DNA from: an uncultured Gemmatimonadota bacterium
GTDB lineage: Bacteria > Gemmatimonadota > Gemmatimonadetes > Gemmatimonadales > Gemmatimonadaceae
Assembly (NCBI GenBank): GCA_903910555.1
Contig: CAIVZZ010000029.1
Coordinates: 62,001-126,000 of the forward strand
Length of the DNA: 64,000 nucleotides
Direction: 5' to 3'
In this document: positions 37,840 through 45,785 of the stretch, one piece after another
Numbering within the stretch: position 1 is the first letter of the stretch
How the letters are laid out: each line of letters begins with the position of its first letter
Translations under genes and position numbers: made by a program
The notes under the pieces: generated by a model
Seen by the model: the letters and a program-made list of their open reading frames with translations, nothing else
What the model was told of the DNA's origin: nothing
The model's database searches: none

Positions 37840-38277
37840 ATGGCGGGACCCGTGCACGCGGCATCGCTCACGCGCAGCGTTTCGTTCAACGCGGCACACC
37901 GCTACCGCCGTCCCGAGTGGGACGACGCGAAGAACGAAGCAGTGTTCGGCCTCTGCGCACGGCCGCAGTATCACGGCCACACGTACAAGTGCGATGTGAC
38001 GGTCAGCGGTCCGATCGATGAGACCACGGGGATGATCGTCGACCTGCGCGCGCTCGACCGCGCGTTGCGCACAGAAGTCATCGAGCGCTTCGACCATCAC
38101 AATCTGAATACCGACGTCGCCGAGTTTGCCGAAGGGAAGCAGATCCCGACCGGCGAAAATCTGGCGCGGCTGATTGCGGTCAATGTGCAGCGCGCGCTCG
38201 GGTCGCTTGCGACCGTGACGCAGGTGACGGTCGCCGAGGACGCGACGCTGAGTTCGACCTGGAACTCCACTGCATGA
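37840..38277 (+). CDS. 6-pyruvoyltetrahydropterin synthase / QueD family enzyme
   Basis: 145-residue T-fold enzyme. The zinc histidines are in FNAAHRY (~21) and HGHTYKC (~47), the catalytic Cys in GLCARPQYHGH, and the DHHNLN/AED residues follow (~89, ~135). In bacteria this family mostly makes 6-carboxy-5,6,7,8-tetrahydropterin for queuosine (QueD), but PTPS and other roles exist and the spacing between Cys and HGH is a few residues longer than in E. coli QueD. It is followed by mobA in a 4-base overlap; both use GTP-derived chemistry, but no queC or queE gene is near. Confidence 0.85.
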   Translation: MAGPVHAASLTRSVSFNAAHRYRRPEWDDAKNEAVFGLCARPQYHGHTYKCDVTVSGPIDETTGMIVDLRALDRALRTEVIERFDHHNLNTDVAEFAEGKQIPTGENLARLIAVNVQRALGSLATVTQVTVAEDATLSSTWNSTA

Positions 38278-38885
38278 CCATCAGCGCGCACTGCACCGGC
38301 GCGATCATCGCCGGAGGGCGCGCGACGCGGTTCGGCGGCGTGGCGAAAGGACTGGAGCAGGTCGGCGGCGTGCGCATCATTGATCGCGTTGCCGCGGCGC
38401 TCCGCGAGTCGTGCGACGAACTGATCGTCGTCGCGAACGATCCCTCTGCCGCGGAATGGATTCCAGGCACGCGGGTTGTGGCGGATCTCCGCGCAGGGGC
38501 CGGTGCGCTCGGCGGACTCCATGCGGCGCTCTCGAACGCGCGCGGCGCCGTGCTCGTGCTCGCGTGGGATTCGCCATTCGTGCCCGCTGCGCTGATGCGC
38601 GCGCTGCGCGACGCAGGCGAAGCCGCCGGAGCTGACGCGGCGGTGCCGACGAGCGGCTCACCGTGGGGATTCGAACCGCTCTGCGCGTGGTATCGCACGA
38701 CCTGTCTCTCAACCGTCGAGCGCCATCTCGATTCGAACGATCTGCATGCCGGCAGCTGGCTGCGCGACGTGAAATCGATTCAACTGGACAGCTCGCCGTG
38801 GGGCGACGCGGATGAGATCTTTTTCAACGTGAACGCCGCGGACGATCTCGCAATGGCCAACATTCTCACGCGTCGCGCACCGTGA
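38274..38885 (+). CDS. mobA: Molybdenum cofactor guanylyltransferase
   Basis: Adds GMP to molybdopterin to give the dinucleotide cofactor; 203 residues. The nucleotide-binding GAIIAGGRATRFGGVAKGL (~9-27) is present, as are LAWDSPFVP (the Asp-centred metal site) and the FNVNAADDLAMA C-terminal block. It could alternatively be the cytidylyl type (MocA), which hydroxylases of the xanthine-oxidase family use; MobA fits the wording (GGLHAAL) better but the distinction is uncertain. Cotranscribed with moeA two genes on. A molybdenum hydroxylase gene lies at 61-63 kb. Confidence 0.88.
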   Translation: MTISAHCTGAIIAGGRATRFGGVAKGLEQVGGVRIIDRVAAALRESCDELIVVANDPSAAEWIPGTRVVADLRAGAGALGGLHAALSNARGAVLVLAWDSPFVPAALMRALRDAGEAAGADAAVPTSGSPWGFEPLCAWYRTTCLSTVERHLDSNDLHAGSWLRDVKSIQLDSSPWGDADEIFFNVNAADDLAMANILTRRAP

Positions 38886-40204
38886 GACGCGGGGCTGCTG
38901 CGTTCGCGCTGCTGCTCGTCGCCGTCGCGTGCCGCGGCCAGCCCAGCACATCGACGCTCGGACCGGCAACCGCGGCGGTCGCGCTTCGGCCGTTCGCCGA
39001 CTCGCTGATCGGCGATCCGATATTCCGCTCGGCGAACTGGGGCGTGCTCGTTGTCGACCCGCTCGCTGGCGACACGCTCTATTCGCGCAACGCCGGCAAG
39101 CTCTTCATGCCGGCATCGAACCAAAAACTGATCACCGGAGCCGCGGCGCTCGCGCAGCTCGGCGCTGACTTCCGTTTCGTGACGCGCTTCACCACGAACG
39201 GCGCACAGCACGACAGCACGCTGGACGGCGATCTTGTCGTGGTGGGTCGCGGCGATCCGACGTTCAGCGATTCGATGCGCACGGGCGACTATCGCAACGC
39301 GTTCCGCGACATGGCGGACTCGCTGCGCGCACACGGGATCCGCCGGATTCGCGGTGCGCTCCGCCGCGGCGGCGACGCATTTCCCGATGCGACGTACGGA
39401 TTCGGCTGGGAGGTCGACGATCTCCCGACGGCGTCTGGCGCGGTTGTCGACGAATTATTTGTGAACGAAGGCCTCTACCCGGCCAATCGCACGCGAACGA
39501 GTGGTGATACGATTTCCGGCCCGATTGCGATTCGCGATCCGGCCGCCGCGTTCCTGGGCGCGCTGGCAGACGCGCTGGCTGAACGCCACATCGCTCTCGA
39601 TGCGGGCGCGGACGCACGAGTTCCCCTTCCCGATTCCGCGCTCCACCCGCTCTTCGAGCTGCGTTCGGTTCCGCTGCCGGCGATTCTCGCGCGGATGGCG
39701 AAGCCGTCGCAGAACCAGATCGCGGAGATTCTGTACAAGACGCTGGCACTCGAGAAAACAGGAGTGGGCACGGCGGACAGCGCGCGCCGCGTCATCGAAC
39801 GTCAGCTGCTCGCATGGGGCGCGCTCCCCGACGGATACGCCGTGCGCGACGGAAGCGGGATGTCGCGCCACGATTACGTTACGCCGGAGACCATCGTGCG
39901 CGTGCTCGACGCGATGCGCACGAGCCGTGAATTTCCGCTCTGGTACGACGCGCTTCCCGTTGCCGGCGTCGACGGCACGATCGCGACGCGGATGACCGGA
40001 ACTGTCGCCGCGCGAAATGTTCACGCCAAGACTGGCACGGTGGACAAATCGCGCTCGCTCTCCGGATACGTCACGACGGCCGACGGCCGCATGCTGCTGT
40101 TCAGTTTTCTCTGCAATAATTTCTCGGTTCCAAATCGCGAGGTCGACCGGGTGCAGGAAGCGATGCTGGTGCTGCTCGCATCGAGTCGCGTGGGAGCGCG
40201 CTGA
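38882..40204 (+). CDS. dacB: D-alanyl-D-alanine carboxypeptidase/endopeptidase, PBP4/DacB family
   Basis: Peptidase S13 penicillin-binding protein of 440 residues that trims peptidoglycan cross-links. Catalytic triad motifs: SxxK in PASNQKLITG (~79), SxN in KPSQNQIAEI (~275) and KTG in HAKTGTVDKS (~382). The N-terminus is a signal (FALLLVAVACRG) ending in a cysteine, so a lipoprotein is possible though the lipobox is weak. GTG start within a 4-base overlap with mobA. Its place between mobA and moeA is odd, as no peptidoglycan role links to molybdenum; it is part of the same long transcript. Confidence 0.92.
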   Translation: MRRGAAAFALLLVAVACRGQPSTSTLGPATAAVALRPFADSLIGDPIFRSANWGVLVVDPLAGDTLYSRNAGKLFMPASNQKLITGAAALAQLGADFRFVTRFTTNGAQHDSTLDGDLVVVGRGDPTFSDSMRTGDYRNAFRDMADSLRAHGIRRIRGALRRGGDAFPDATYGFGWEVDDLPTASGAVVDELFVNEGLYPANRTRTSGDTISGPIAIRDPAAAFLGALADALAERHIALDAGADARVPLPDSALHPLFELRSVPLPAILARMAKPSQNQIAEILYKTLALEKTGVGTADSARRVIERQLLAWGALPDGYAVRDGSGMSRHDYVTPETIVRVLDAMRTSREFPLWYDALPVAGVDGTIATRMTGTVAARNVHAKTGTVDKSRSLSGYVTTADGRMLLFSFLCNNFSVPNREVDRVQEAMLVLLASSRVGAR

Positions 40205-40207
40205 GTG

Positions 40208-41479
40208 ATGGCCAACGCAGCGAACAAAGCGAAGCACGCCGCACCGCTCCAGGTCGCCGATGCCGTCGCGCGGATCCTCGCCGACGTGCGCACACTCGGC
40301 GCAATCAAAGTGCCGCTGATGGACGCGTACAACTGCGTGCTTGCCGTGGATGCCGTAGCGCCGGTCACGCTTCCGCCCTGGGACAACTCGGCGATGGACG
40401 GCTATGCCGTGCGCGCGCGCGATCTCGCAAAACTCCCCGTCACCCTGCGCGTGATCGAGAGCGTCGCCGCCGGACAGTTTCCGACGAAGAGAGTTGGCGC
40501 GGGCGAGGCAACGCAGATCATGACCGGCGCGCCTGTTCCCGAAGGAGTCGACACGGTCGTGCGCGTGGAAGACACAGACGGCGGCATGCCAGTCGTGGAA
40601 ATCCGCGACGCGCGCGACGCCGGGAAAAACGTGCGGCCGCGCGGAGAAGACATTCGCGAAGGACAGGTTGCGATCGCCGCAGGCACACCGCTGGGTGCGG
40701 CGCAGATCGGTGTGCTCGCGTCGCTCGGGTTTGCTGAAGTCGGGGTGATCCGCGCGCCGCGCGTTGCGATCCTCACATCGGGCGATGAACTCGTTGAGCT
40801 CGACGGATTCGACGAAGTTCGCGCGGGAAAGAAAATCGTATCGTCCAACGGGTATACGCTGCGTACGCTTGTGCGAGCGGCGGGCGCCGAGCCGGCGTAT
40901 CTGGGAATAGCGTCCGACACGCCAGAGTCGTTGCGCGCGCTGCTTGAGCAGGCGCGTGGGTGCGATCTGATTATTACGTCGGCGGGGATTTCAGTGGGAG
41001 AGCACGATCACATGCGCGACGTGCTCGAAGCGATGGGCGCGGAGATGAAATTCTGGCGCGTGCGCATGCGGCCGGGCGCGCCGATCGGCTTTGGTCTGCT
41101 CGGCGGAGTTCCGTGGATCGGACTCCCGGGAAATCCGGTGTCGACGATGGTCACGTTCGAACTGTTCGCGCGGCCCGCGATCCACAAGATGCGCGGCCAC
41201 ACAAAACTGTTTCGCCGGCCCGTACAGGTCGTGCTCGACGAGCCGATCACGATCACAGCCGATCTTACACACTTTCTTCGCGCAGTCGTGACGATGCATG
41301 GCGGCCGTGCCAGAGCCCGCCTCACCGGGCCGCAGAGTTCCGGTATTCTTACATCCATGTCGATGGCGAATGCCCTTCTCATAGTACCGGCTGACCGCCG
41401 GAATGTGGCGGCGGGCGAAACACTCAACGCGATGCTGATTGGCGACGACGCAGAACTGTCGGGTGACTTTGCCCTCTGA
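40208..41479 (+). CDS. moeA: Molybdopterin molybdenumtransferase
   Basis: Inserts molybdate into adenylated molybdopterin; 423 residues. It has the standard order: DAYNCVLAVDAVAPVTLPPWDNSAMDGYA split over ~38-66, TGAPVPEGVDTVVRVEDT (~105), RPRGEDIREGQ, GDELVELD (~193), the MPT-binding TSAGISVGEHDHMRDVL (~255) and GLPGNPVSTMVTFELFARP (~300). ATG at 40208 is preferred over a GTG one codon upstream. Next gene overlaps its 3' end by ~17 bases. With mobA it gives part of the Mo-cofactor pathway needed by the Mo hydroxylase at 61 kb. Confidence 0.95.
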   Translation: MANAANKAKHAAPLQVADAVARILADVRTLGAIKVPLMDAYNCVLAVDAVAPVTLPPWDNSAMDGYAVRARDLAKLPVTLRVIESVAAGQFPTKRVGAGEATQIMTGAPVPEGVDTVVRVEDTDGGMPVVEIRDARDAGKNVRPRGEDIREGQVAIAAGTPLGAAQIGVLASLGFAEVGVIRAPRVAILTSGDELVELDGFDEVRAGKKIVSSNGYTLRTLVRAAGAEPAYLGIASDTPESLRALLEQARGCDLIITSAGISVGEHDHMRDVLEAMGAEMKFWRVRMRPGAPIGFGLLGGVPWIGLPGNPVSTMVTFELFARPAIHKMRGHTKLFRRPVQVVLDEPITITADLTHFLRAVVTMHGGRARARLTGPQSSGILTSMSMANALLIVPADRRNVAAGETLNAMLIGDDAELSGDFAL

Positions 41480-42152
41480 GCTGGCGCCGGAACTTCAAGC
41501 GCTCGACCGCCGATTCGTGCTCGCGCACGTGAGCGTGACAGTCGGCGACGGCGAAATTTCGCTTGAGACGCCGCGCAGTGCCGACGAGCTCATCAACGAG
41601 ATCGACTTTGAGCACGACGAACGTCTGCCGTACTGGGCCGACGTGTGGCCGTCATCGACGGCACTCGCAGCCGTGGTGGCCAAATTGGACGGCGCGGGAA
41701 AGCGTGCGCTCGAACTCGGCTGCGGCCTCGGCCTGGTTACGATCGGCGCACTGCGCGCCGGATTCGACGTGCTCGCCACAGACTATTACGAAGACGCGCT
41801 CCTCTTTGCGCGACGCAACGGACTGAGCGCGACCGGCCGCGAACCGCACACGCGTCATGTGGACTGGCGTTCGTTTCCCACCGACCTCGGTGCGTTTGAC
41901 CTCGTGCTCGCGTCGGATGTACTGTATGAGCGCGAGTACGCAACGCTCGTCGCGGACGCGATTGTCGCATCACTCGCGCCGGGTGGCGTGGCGCTCGTTG
42001 CCGATCCGGGACGTGTGGCGCTGCTGTCGTTCGTGACCGCGTGCGAGCAGCGCGGATGCAACGTCGGCATTCGCACCCGCGTACCGTGGACCGACGGCAC
42101 CGCGAAGCAGACGATCACCATTCACGAGATCACCCGACCGCGCCACGCATGA
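41463..42152 (+). CDS. SAM-dependent methyltransferase (METTL/NNMT-like)
   Basis: 229-residue methyltransferase. SAM motif I is RALELGCGLGLVTIGAL (~78), preceded by the family's LPYWADVWPSSTALA (~57), and followed by ATDYYEDALLFARRNG and FDLVLASDVLYEREY (~130), the DxLY pattern typical of METTL-type protein lysine or small-molecule methyltransferases. GTG at 41463 is my choice; a TTG at 41439 would lengthen it by eight residues. Overlaps moeA by 17 bases and the next gene by 4. Substrate unknown; protein methylation is the most common role in this group. Confidence 0.8.
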   Translation: MTLPSELAPELQALDRRFVLAHVSVTVGDGEISLETPRSADELINEIDFEHDERLPYWADVWPSSTALAAVVAKLDGAGKRALELGCGLGLVTIGALRAGFDVLATDYYEDALLFARRNGLSATGREPHTRHVDWRSFPTDLGAFDLVLASDVLYEREYATLVADAIVASLAPGGVALVADPGRVALLSFVTACEQRGCNVGIRTRVPWTDGTAKQTITIHEITRPRHA

Positions 42153-42757
42153 GCTCGATCTTCAGCGGACCGCAGCTTTCATATCTGATCATCGCCGTTG
42201 TGGTGCTGGGGCTCGCGTTCGCCGGAATCGTGTGGGTCGGTCGGACGATCCGAGGCGAACTCGGCGGAGGCGCAACGGGGGGCGCGACTCCCGCCGGCCT
42301 CAAAATGCTCGAGCAGATTCCGCCCGCAATGATGAAAGAGGCGATCGCGCGCGGACTTGTCGTGCCCGCTCAACTGGCCGGCATGAGCGACATGGAGCGG
42401 ACCTTTTTGTTCGCGTCGCTCAAGCAGAAGCTCGCGGGCGAGATAGCGGCGGTCGCCGCACCGATTGCAACGGCTCCTGCAGCCCAGGCCGCGCCGATCA
42501 CCCCGCCGATCACGGCACCGATCACGCCGCATGTGCCGGCTCCCGCGATCGCCGTCGATATTCCGGCGGCGATGCAGGCCATTCTCAGCGCAGACAAACT
42601 GCGCGTCTGGTGCCCGCTGTGCGGGACTGAACTGCAACTGCCGACTTTTCCGCCGCTGCTCGCCAGATGCGCGAACTGCGGAATGAAATCCGCGGTGCGC
42701 GCAGAAGAGGGTGGGCGCTACGTAGTGATCGTATCACCACCGCCGAAGCTTTCTTGA
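42149..42757 (+). CDS. Membrane-anchored protein with C-terminal zinc ribbon
   Basis: 202-residue protein not recognised as a named family. One N-terminal membrane helix (YLIIAVVVLGLAFAGIVWVG, ~12-31) is followed by a helical segment (~50-100), an Ala/Pro/Ile linker (~105-140) and a C-terminal zinc-ribbon-like pair CPLCGTELQL and CANCGMKS (~158 and ~182). The topology puts the ribbon in the cytoplasm if the helix is N-out. ATG overlaps the methyltransferase stop; TTGA overlap with the hydrolase gene follows. Probably an adaptor or regulator; function unknown. Confidence 0.65.
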   Translation: MSSIFSGPQLSYLIIAVVVLGLAFAGIVWVGRTIRGELGGGATGGATPAGLKMLEQIPPAMMKEAIARGLVVPAQLAGMSDMERTFLFASLKQKLAGEIAAVAAPIATAPAAQAAPITPPITAPITPHVPAPAIAVDIPAAMQAILSADKLRVWCPLCGTELQLPTFPPLLARCANCGMKSAVRAEEGGRYVVIVSPPPKLS

Positions 42758-43965
42758 CGGTCCGGCGATCGCTCGCGCTGTTGATCGCCGCGAGCACGCT
42801 GCTGCTTGCTGTCTGGATCGTGCTCCCCGCGCCGACATATTTTTTTCTCACGTACAGCGTCGGCGCCGTTGAGGTCAGCGCGTGGATCGTCGTCGCGTCG
42901 CTCATCGCACTCGCGCTCGCGTGGCCGGACGTCCGAACGCGAGGGCGCGGCACCGCGGCATTCAACTGCGCCGCAGCCGCGCTCGTACTCGGACTCAGTC
43001 CATACGCGCGATTCCCGTTCGCCGCCAAGCGATTCGATCGCGAGATGACGCGCGCCCTCGGCAGTGATCCGCTGCGCAGCGTCGACAACGCGGCTCGCGC
43101 AAAGCTGCGTGAGCATCCGCTTTCCGTTCGCGATCTCTTTGCCGGGATTCCACTCGGCAGCGCGACGGTCACGCGTGGCGTTTACGTGGCGGCGCCGGGC
43201 GGAGTCACGCTGACCGTCGATATCCACCGGCCTGCCGGAGCCGGAACGTATCCGATCGTCGTGCAGATCTACGGCGGCGCCTGGCAGCGCGGCGCACCGG
43301 CGTCCAATGACGACTACGCGCAGTGGCTGTCGTCGCGCGGCTACGTCGTGTTTGCAATCGACTATCGCCACGCGCCTGCTTTTCACTTTCCAGCGCAGAT
43401 CGAAGACGTGCGCACAGATCTCGCCTGGATTCGCGATCACGCGGCGGAGTACGGCGGCGACACATCGCGAGTCGCGATCCTCGGACGGTCAGCGGGCGGC
43501 CATCTCGCGATGCTTGCTGCGTACACACCGGGCCCACTCGCAATGAAAGCTGTGGTGAGCCTGTACGGTGGAATCGATCTCGTGAACGGCTACGACCATC
43601 CGCCCTTCCCGGATCCGCTGAACATTCCCGACGTGGAGCTCAAACTCATCGGCGGCACACCCTCGCAGTTTCCCGAACTCTACCGCGAGGGTACGATCTT
43701 CACCTACGTCACGCACAAGCAACCGCCAACACTTCTCATTTATGGCGGCCGCGACAATCTGGTCGAAGCAAAGTACGGCGCGATCCTCCGCGATAGTCTC
43801 GCCGCCCAAGGCACGACGGTGGCGTTTCTAGAAATCCCGTGGGCGAATCACGCGTTCGATGAAGTGCTCAACGGGCCGAGTGATCAACTCGCGATGTATC
43901 ACACCGGGCGATTTCTCGCGTGGGCGCTCAGTCCCGATAGATCCACGCCACCACAACGGCGATAA
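42754..43965 (+). CDS. α/β-hydrolase with N-terminal membrane helices
   Basis: 403-residue protein of the BD-FAE/esterase-lipase α/β-hydrolase family. Three or so membrane helices fill residues ~1-95. The catalytic domain has the oxyanion segment VVQIYGGAWQRGAP (~168), the nucleophile elbow ILGRSAGGHLAM (~243), the acid near YGGRDNLVEAKYG (~330) and His in PWANHAFDE (~365). TTG start in a 4-base overlap (TTGA) with the preceding gene. Last gene of the nine-gene run that begins at gpmI. Its 3' end overlaps the converging membrane-protein gene by 38 bases. Substrate unknown. Confidence 0.8.
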   Translation: MTVRRSLALLIAASTLLLAVWIVLPAPTYFFLTYSVGAVEVSAWIVVASLIALALAWPDVRTRGRGTAAFNCAAAALVLGLSPYARFPFAAKRFDREMTRALGSDPLRSVDNAARAKLREHPLSVRDLFAGIPLGSATVTRGVYVAAPGGVTLTVDIHRPAGAGTYPIVVQIYGGAWQRGAPASNDDYAQWLSSRGYVVFAIDYRHAPAFHFPAQIEDVRTDLAWIRDHAAEYGGDTSRVAILGRSAGGHLAMLAAYTPGPLAMKAVVSLYGGIDLVNGYDHPPFPDPLNIPDVELKLIGGTPSQFPELYREGTIFTYVTHKQPPTLLIYGGRDNLVEAKYGAILRDSLAAQGTTVAFLEIPWANHAFDEVLNGPSDQLAMYHTGRFLAWALSPDRSTPPQRR

Positions 43966-44332
43966 GAACGATCGCGACGCCGTCAAACAAGATCTGATGC
44001 AGCGCGATCGCGTGCGAGATCGGCTGGATTGCGTAGTACGTGATGAACCTTCCGGCCGGCACCAGCGCCGCCATCGCGATTCCGTAGCGCAGCCCCTGAC
44101 CCAGCCACGGCTTGTTCTGCTTGCCACGCTCGTAGATCCACACGAACGGAATCGCCATCGTCAGATTCGCGATGAGGATGAACGGCATGTGCTTGGCCGA
44201 GTCATCCGCGGTACGCCAGAGATTCGGATAGTGGCTGTACGCACCGTCGAGGATGTACCCGTGCACGAGATAGCCGAGCCCGCTGAACAGCACGAACGCG
44301 ACAGCGACAGCAATTCCAAACTTCTTCGTCAT
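43928..44332 (-). CDS. Small four-helix membrane protein
   Basis: 134 residues with four predicted membrane helices (~6-27, ~48-68, ~83-100 and ~108-130), starting MTKKFGIAVAVAFVLFSGLGYLV in pieces. It contains His and Tyr residues at helix ends (GYLVHGYILDG, FITYYAIQPISHAI) but no motif I recognise. It overlaps the converging α/β-hydrolase gene by 38 bases at the 3' ends. A hairpin at 44357-44387 separates it from the propeller gene upstream on the same strand. Function unknown. Confidence 0.65.
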   Translation of the reverse strand: MTKKFGIAVAVAFVLFSGLGYLVHGYILDGAYSHYPNLWRTADDSAKHMPFILIANLTMAIPFVWIYERGKQNKPWLGQGLRYGIAMAALVPAGRFITYYAIQPISHAIALHQILFDGVAIVLIAVVVAWIYRD

Positions 44333-44356
44333 GGATTCTCTCTCGGTTAACGGAAA

Positions 44357-44387
44357 GGCGGCGTACCCAATAATGGGGCACGCCGCC
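44357..44387 (-). terminator. Hairpin terminator after the propeller gene
   Basis: 8-bp stem GGCGGCGT/ACGCCGCC (44357-44364 with 44380-44387) with an inner CCCA/TGGG pair. On the minus strand it lies 30 bases past the stop at 44418 and is followed by TTT. It separates the TonB-receptor/propeller unit from the small membrane-protein gene. Confidence 0.65.
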
Positions 44388-44417
44388 GTTTACAGCTATC
44401 CGCAATAGCGAAACGAG

Positions 44418-45770
44418 CTACTTGAGTCGCGCGCGCTCGAGATGCGTGATGTTGCCGTCGACGACGCCCATGTAAACCACGCCTCCCACACCAAAGCCCG
44501 CGATGACGCGGCCCGGCGGGATAAGGACTCGATCCTTGAGTTCGCCCTTGTTGTTGATCACATCGTAGACCGTACCACCCTTCACCATCTGGCTCGTACG
44601 AATCCAAAGGTTTCCGTCGAGGTCGCCGCGGGCCGCGCCCTGGCGAAACGCCGGTCGATAATCAGGCATCTCACTTGGCGTCACGAAGCTCAGCGGTGGC
44701 ATCGTGAAGCCTACCGGAACCATTCCCGCTCCACCGCCGTCACCGCCACGACCGCCGATCATGATCGTCATGTTCGTGCCGCCGTCCGCCGCCACTTTCT
44801 GACGGCCGCCTTTGGAGGTGTCCGGCGCATTGCCCTTGATGTTCGGATTCATGGCCTCGGCGGCCGCGACCTGCGCTGCCCGCATCTTTTCCATCTGGCC
44901 GCGCGTTGAGTCGATGATCGCGATTTTGTCTTCGTCGGTGAGCCGCTGCCAGTCGAACGCGATCTTCGGCCCCGCCGTCATCTTCCCGTCCGCAGCAAAA
45001 AAGTCCACGCGATAATCCTGACCGCGCACAATCGCGAGCGTTCCGTCGGAGAGCATTGCCCAGTCATCTGTCCACGGCATCGGATTCACCGTGGTCGTGA
45101 CGGTGATGCGCCCGGTGTTGTCATCGCGCGTCATGTTGAGATTGACTTTCGGAATCCGGAACGTTGCGACCGTGTCGACTTTGCGCGTCTTGAGATCGAC
45201 ACGGACGACAATCGACGACTCGGGAAGCTGCGGCATCTGCGGCACACCACCGGCGCCCATTCTGCCGAAGTTCGCTCCCGGTCGAAACTGCGACCGGTAA
45301 ACCAGCCTGCCCTGCGCATCGTAGCCGGGCGTTCCGTTCGGACCGCCGATGAGCGAGTTGACTTCATTCGGCAGCGGTGCGGCCATCGTGCGAACGATCT
45401 TGCCGTTCGGATCAATCACCAGCATCGAGATCGACTGCGGATCTACGAAGAGCGTCGAGTCACCGCGAAATGCGATCAGGCCGCCGATACGCGATCCGTA
45501 CGCCATACCGGTTGCGCTCGTGGAATCCGCGATCACGGTGACGCTCTTGAACGTCGAGTCGAGGAGGAGCACACGCCGTCCGGTGAGATCGTGCACAATC
45601 ACACGCCCCCCCGGCAGCGCGCGCACCTGCGAGACCGCCGCGAACGGCTCGGTCGAAGTCGCGAGCACGGGCCCGAGCGGGCGCACCGGCGGGAGCGTCT
45701 GCGCCCCCGCAATCGATGCGATTGCCGTACATGCGACGGCGAAAATCTTGCTGATGGTTTTCATGGCCAT
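44418..45770 (-). CDS. Exported β-propeller-like protein with a glycine-rich insert
   Basis: 450-residue protein with a signal peptide (IFAVACTAIASIAGAQ). Repeats of the kind GGRVIVHDLTGRRVLLLDST, RGDSTLFVDPQSISMLVIDP and DDWAMLSDGTLAIVRGQDYRVDFFA, here shortened, suggest a 6-bladed β-propeller. Around ~325-350 sits a low-complexity Gly/Arg insert (IGGRGGDGGGAGMVP), one of several in this region. It begins 15 bases after the TonB-receptor stop, so the two are cotranscribed and the propeller may be its periplasmic or surface partner. Specific function unknown. Confidence 0.7.
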   Translation of the reverse strand: MAMKTISKIFAVACTAIASIAGAQTLPPVRPLGPVLATSTEPFAAVSQVRALPGGRVIVHDLTGRRVLLLDSTFKSVTVIADSTSATGMAYGSRIGGLIAFRGDSTLFVDPQSISMLVIDPNGKIVRTMAAPLPNEVNSLIGGPNGTPGYDAQGRLVYRSQFRPGANFGRMGAGGVPQMPQLPESSIVVRVDLKTRKVDTVATFRIPKVNLNMTRDDNTGRITVTTTVNPMPWTDDWAMLSDGTLAIVRGQDYRVDFFAADGKMTAGPKIAFDWQRLTDEDKIAIIDSTRGQMEKMRAAQVAAAEAMNPNIKGNAPDTSKGGRQKVAADGGTNMTIMIGGRGGDGGGAGMVPVGFTMPPLSFVTPSEMPDYRPAFRQGAARGDLDGNLWIRTSQMVKGGTVYDVINNKGELKDRVLIPPGRVIAGFGVGGVVYMGVVDGNITHLERARLK

Positions 45771-45785
45771 TGGTGATGAGAGTTT

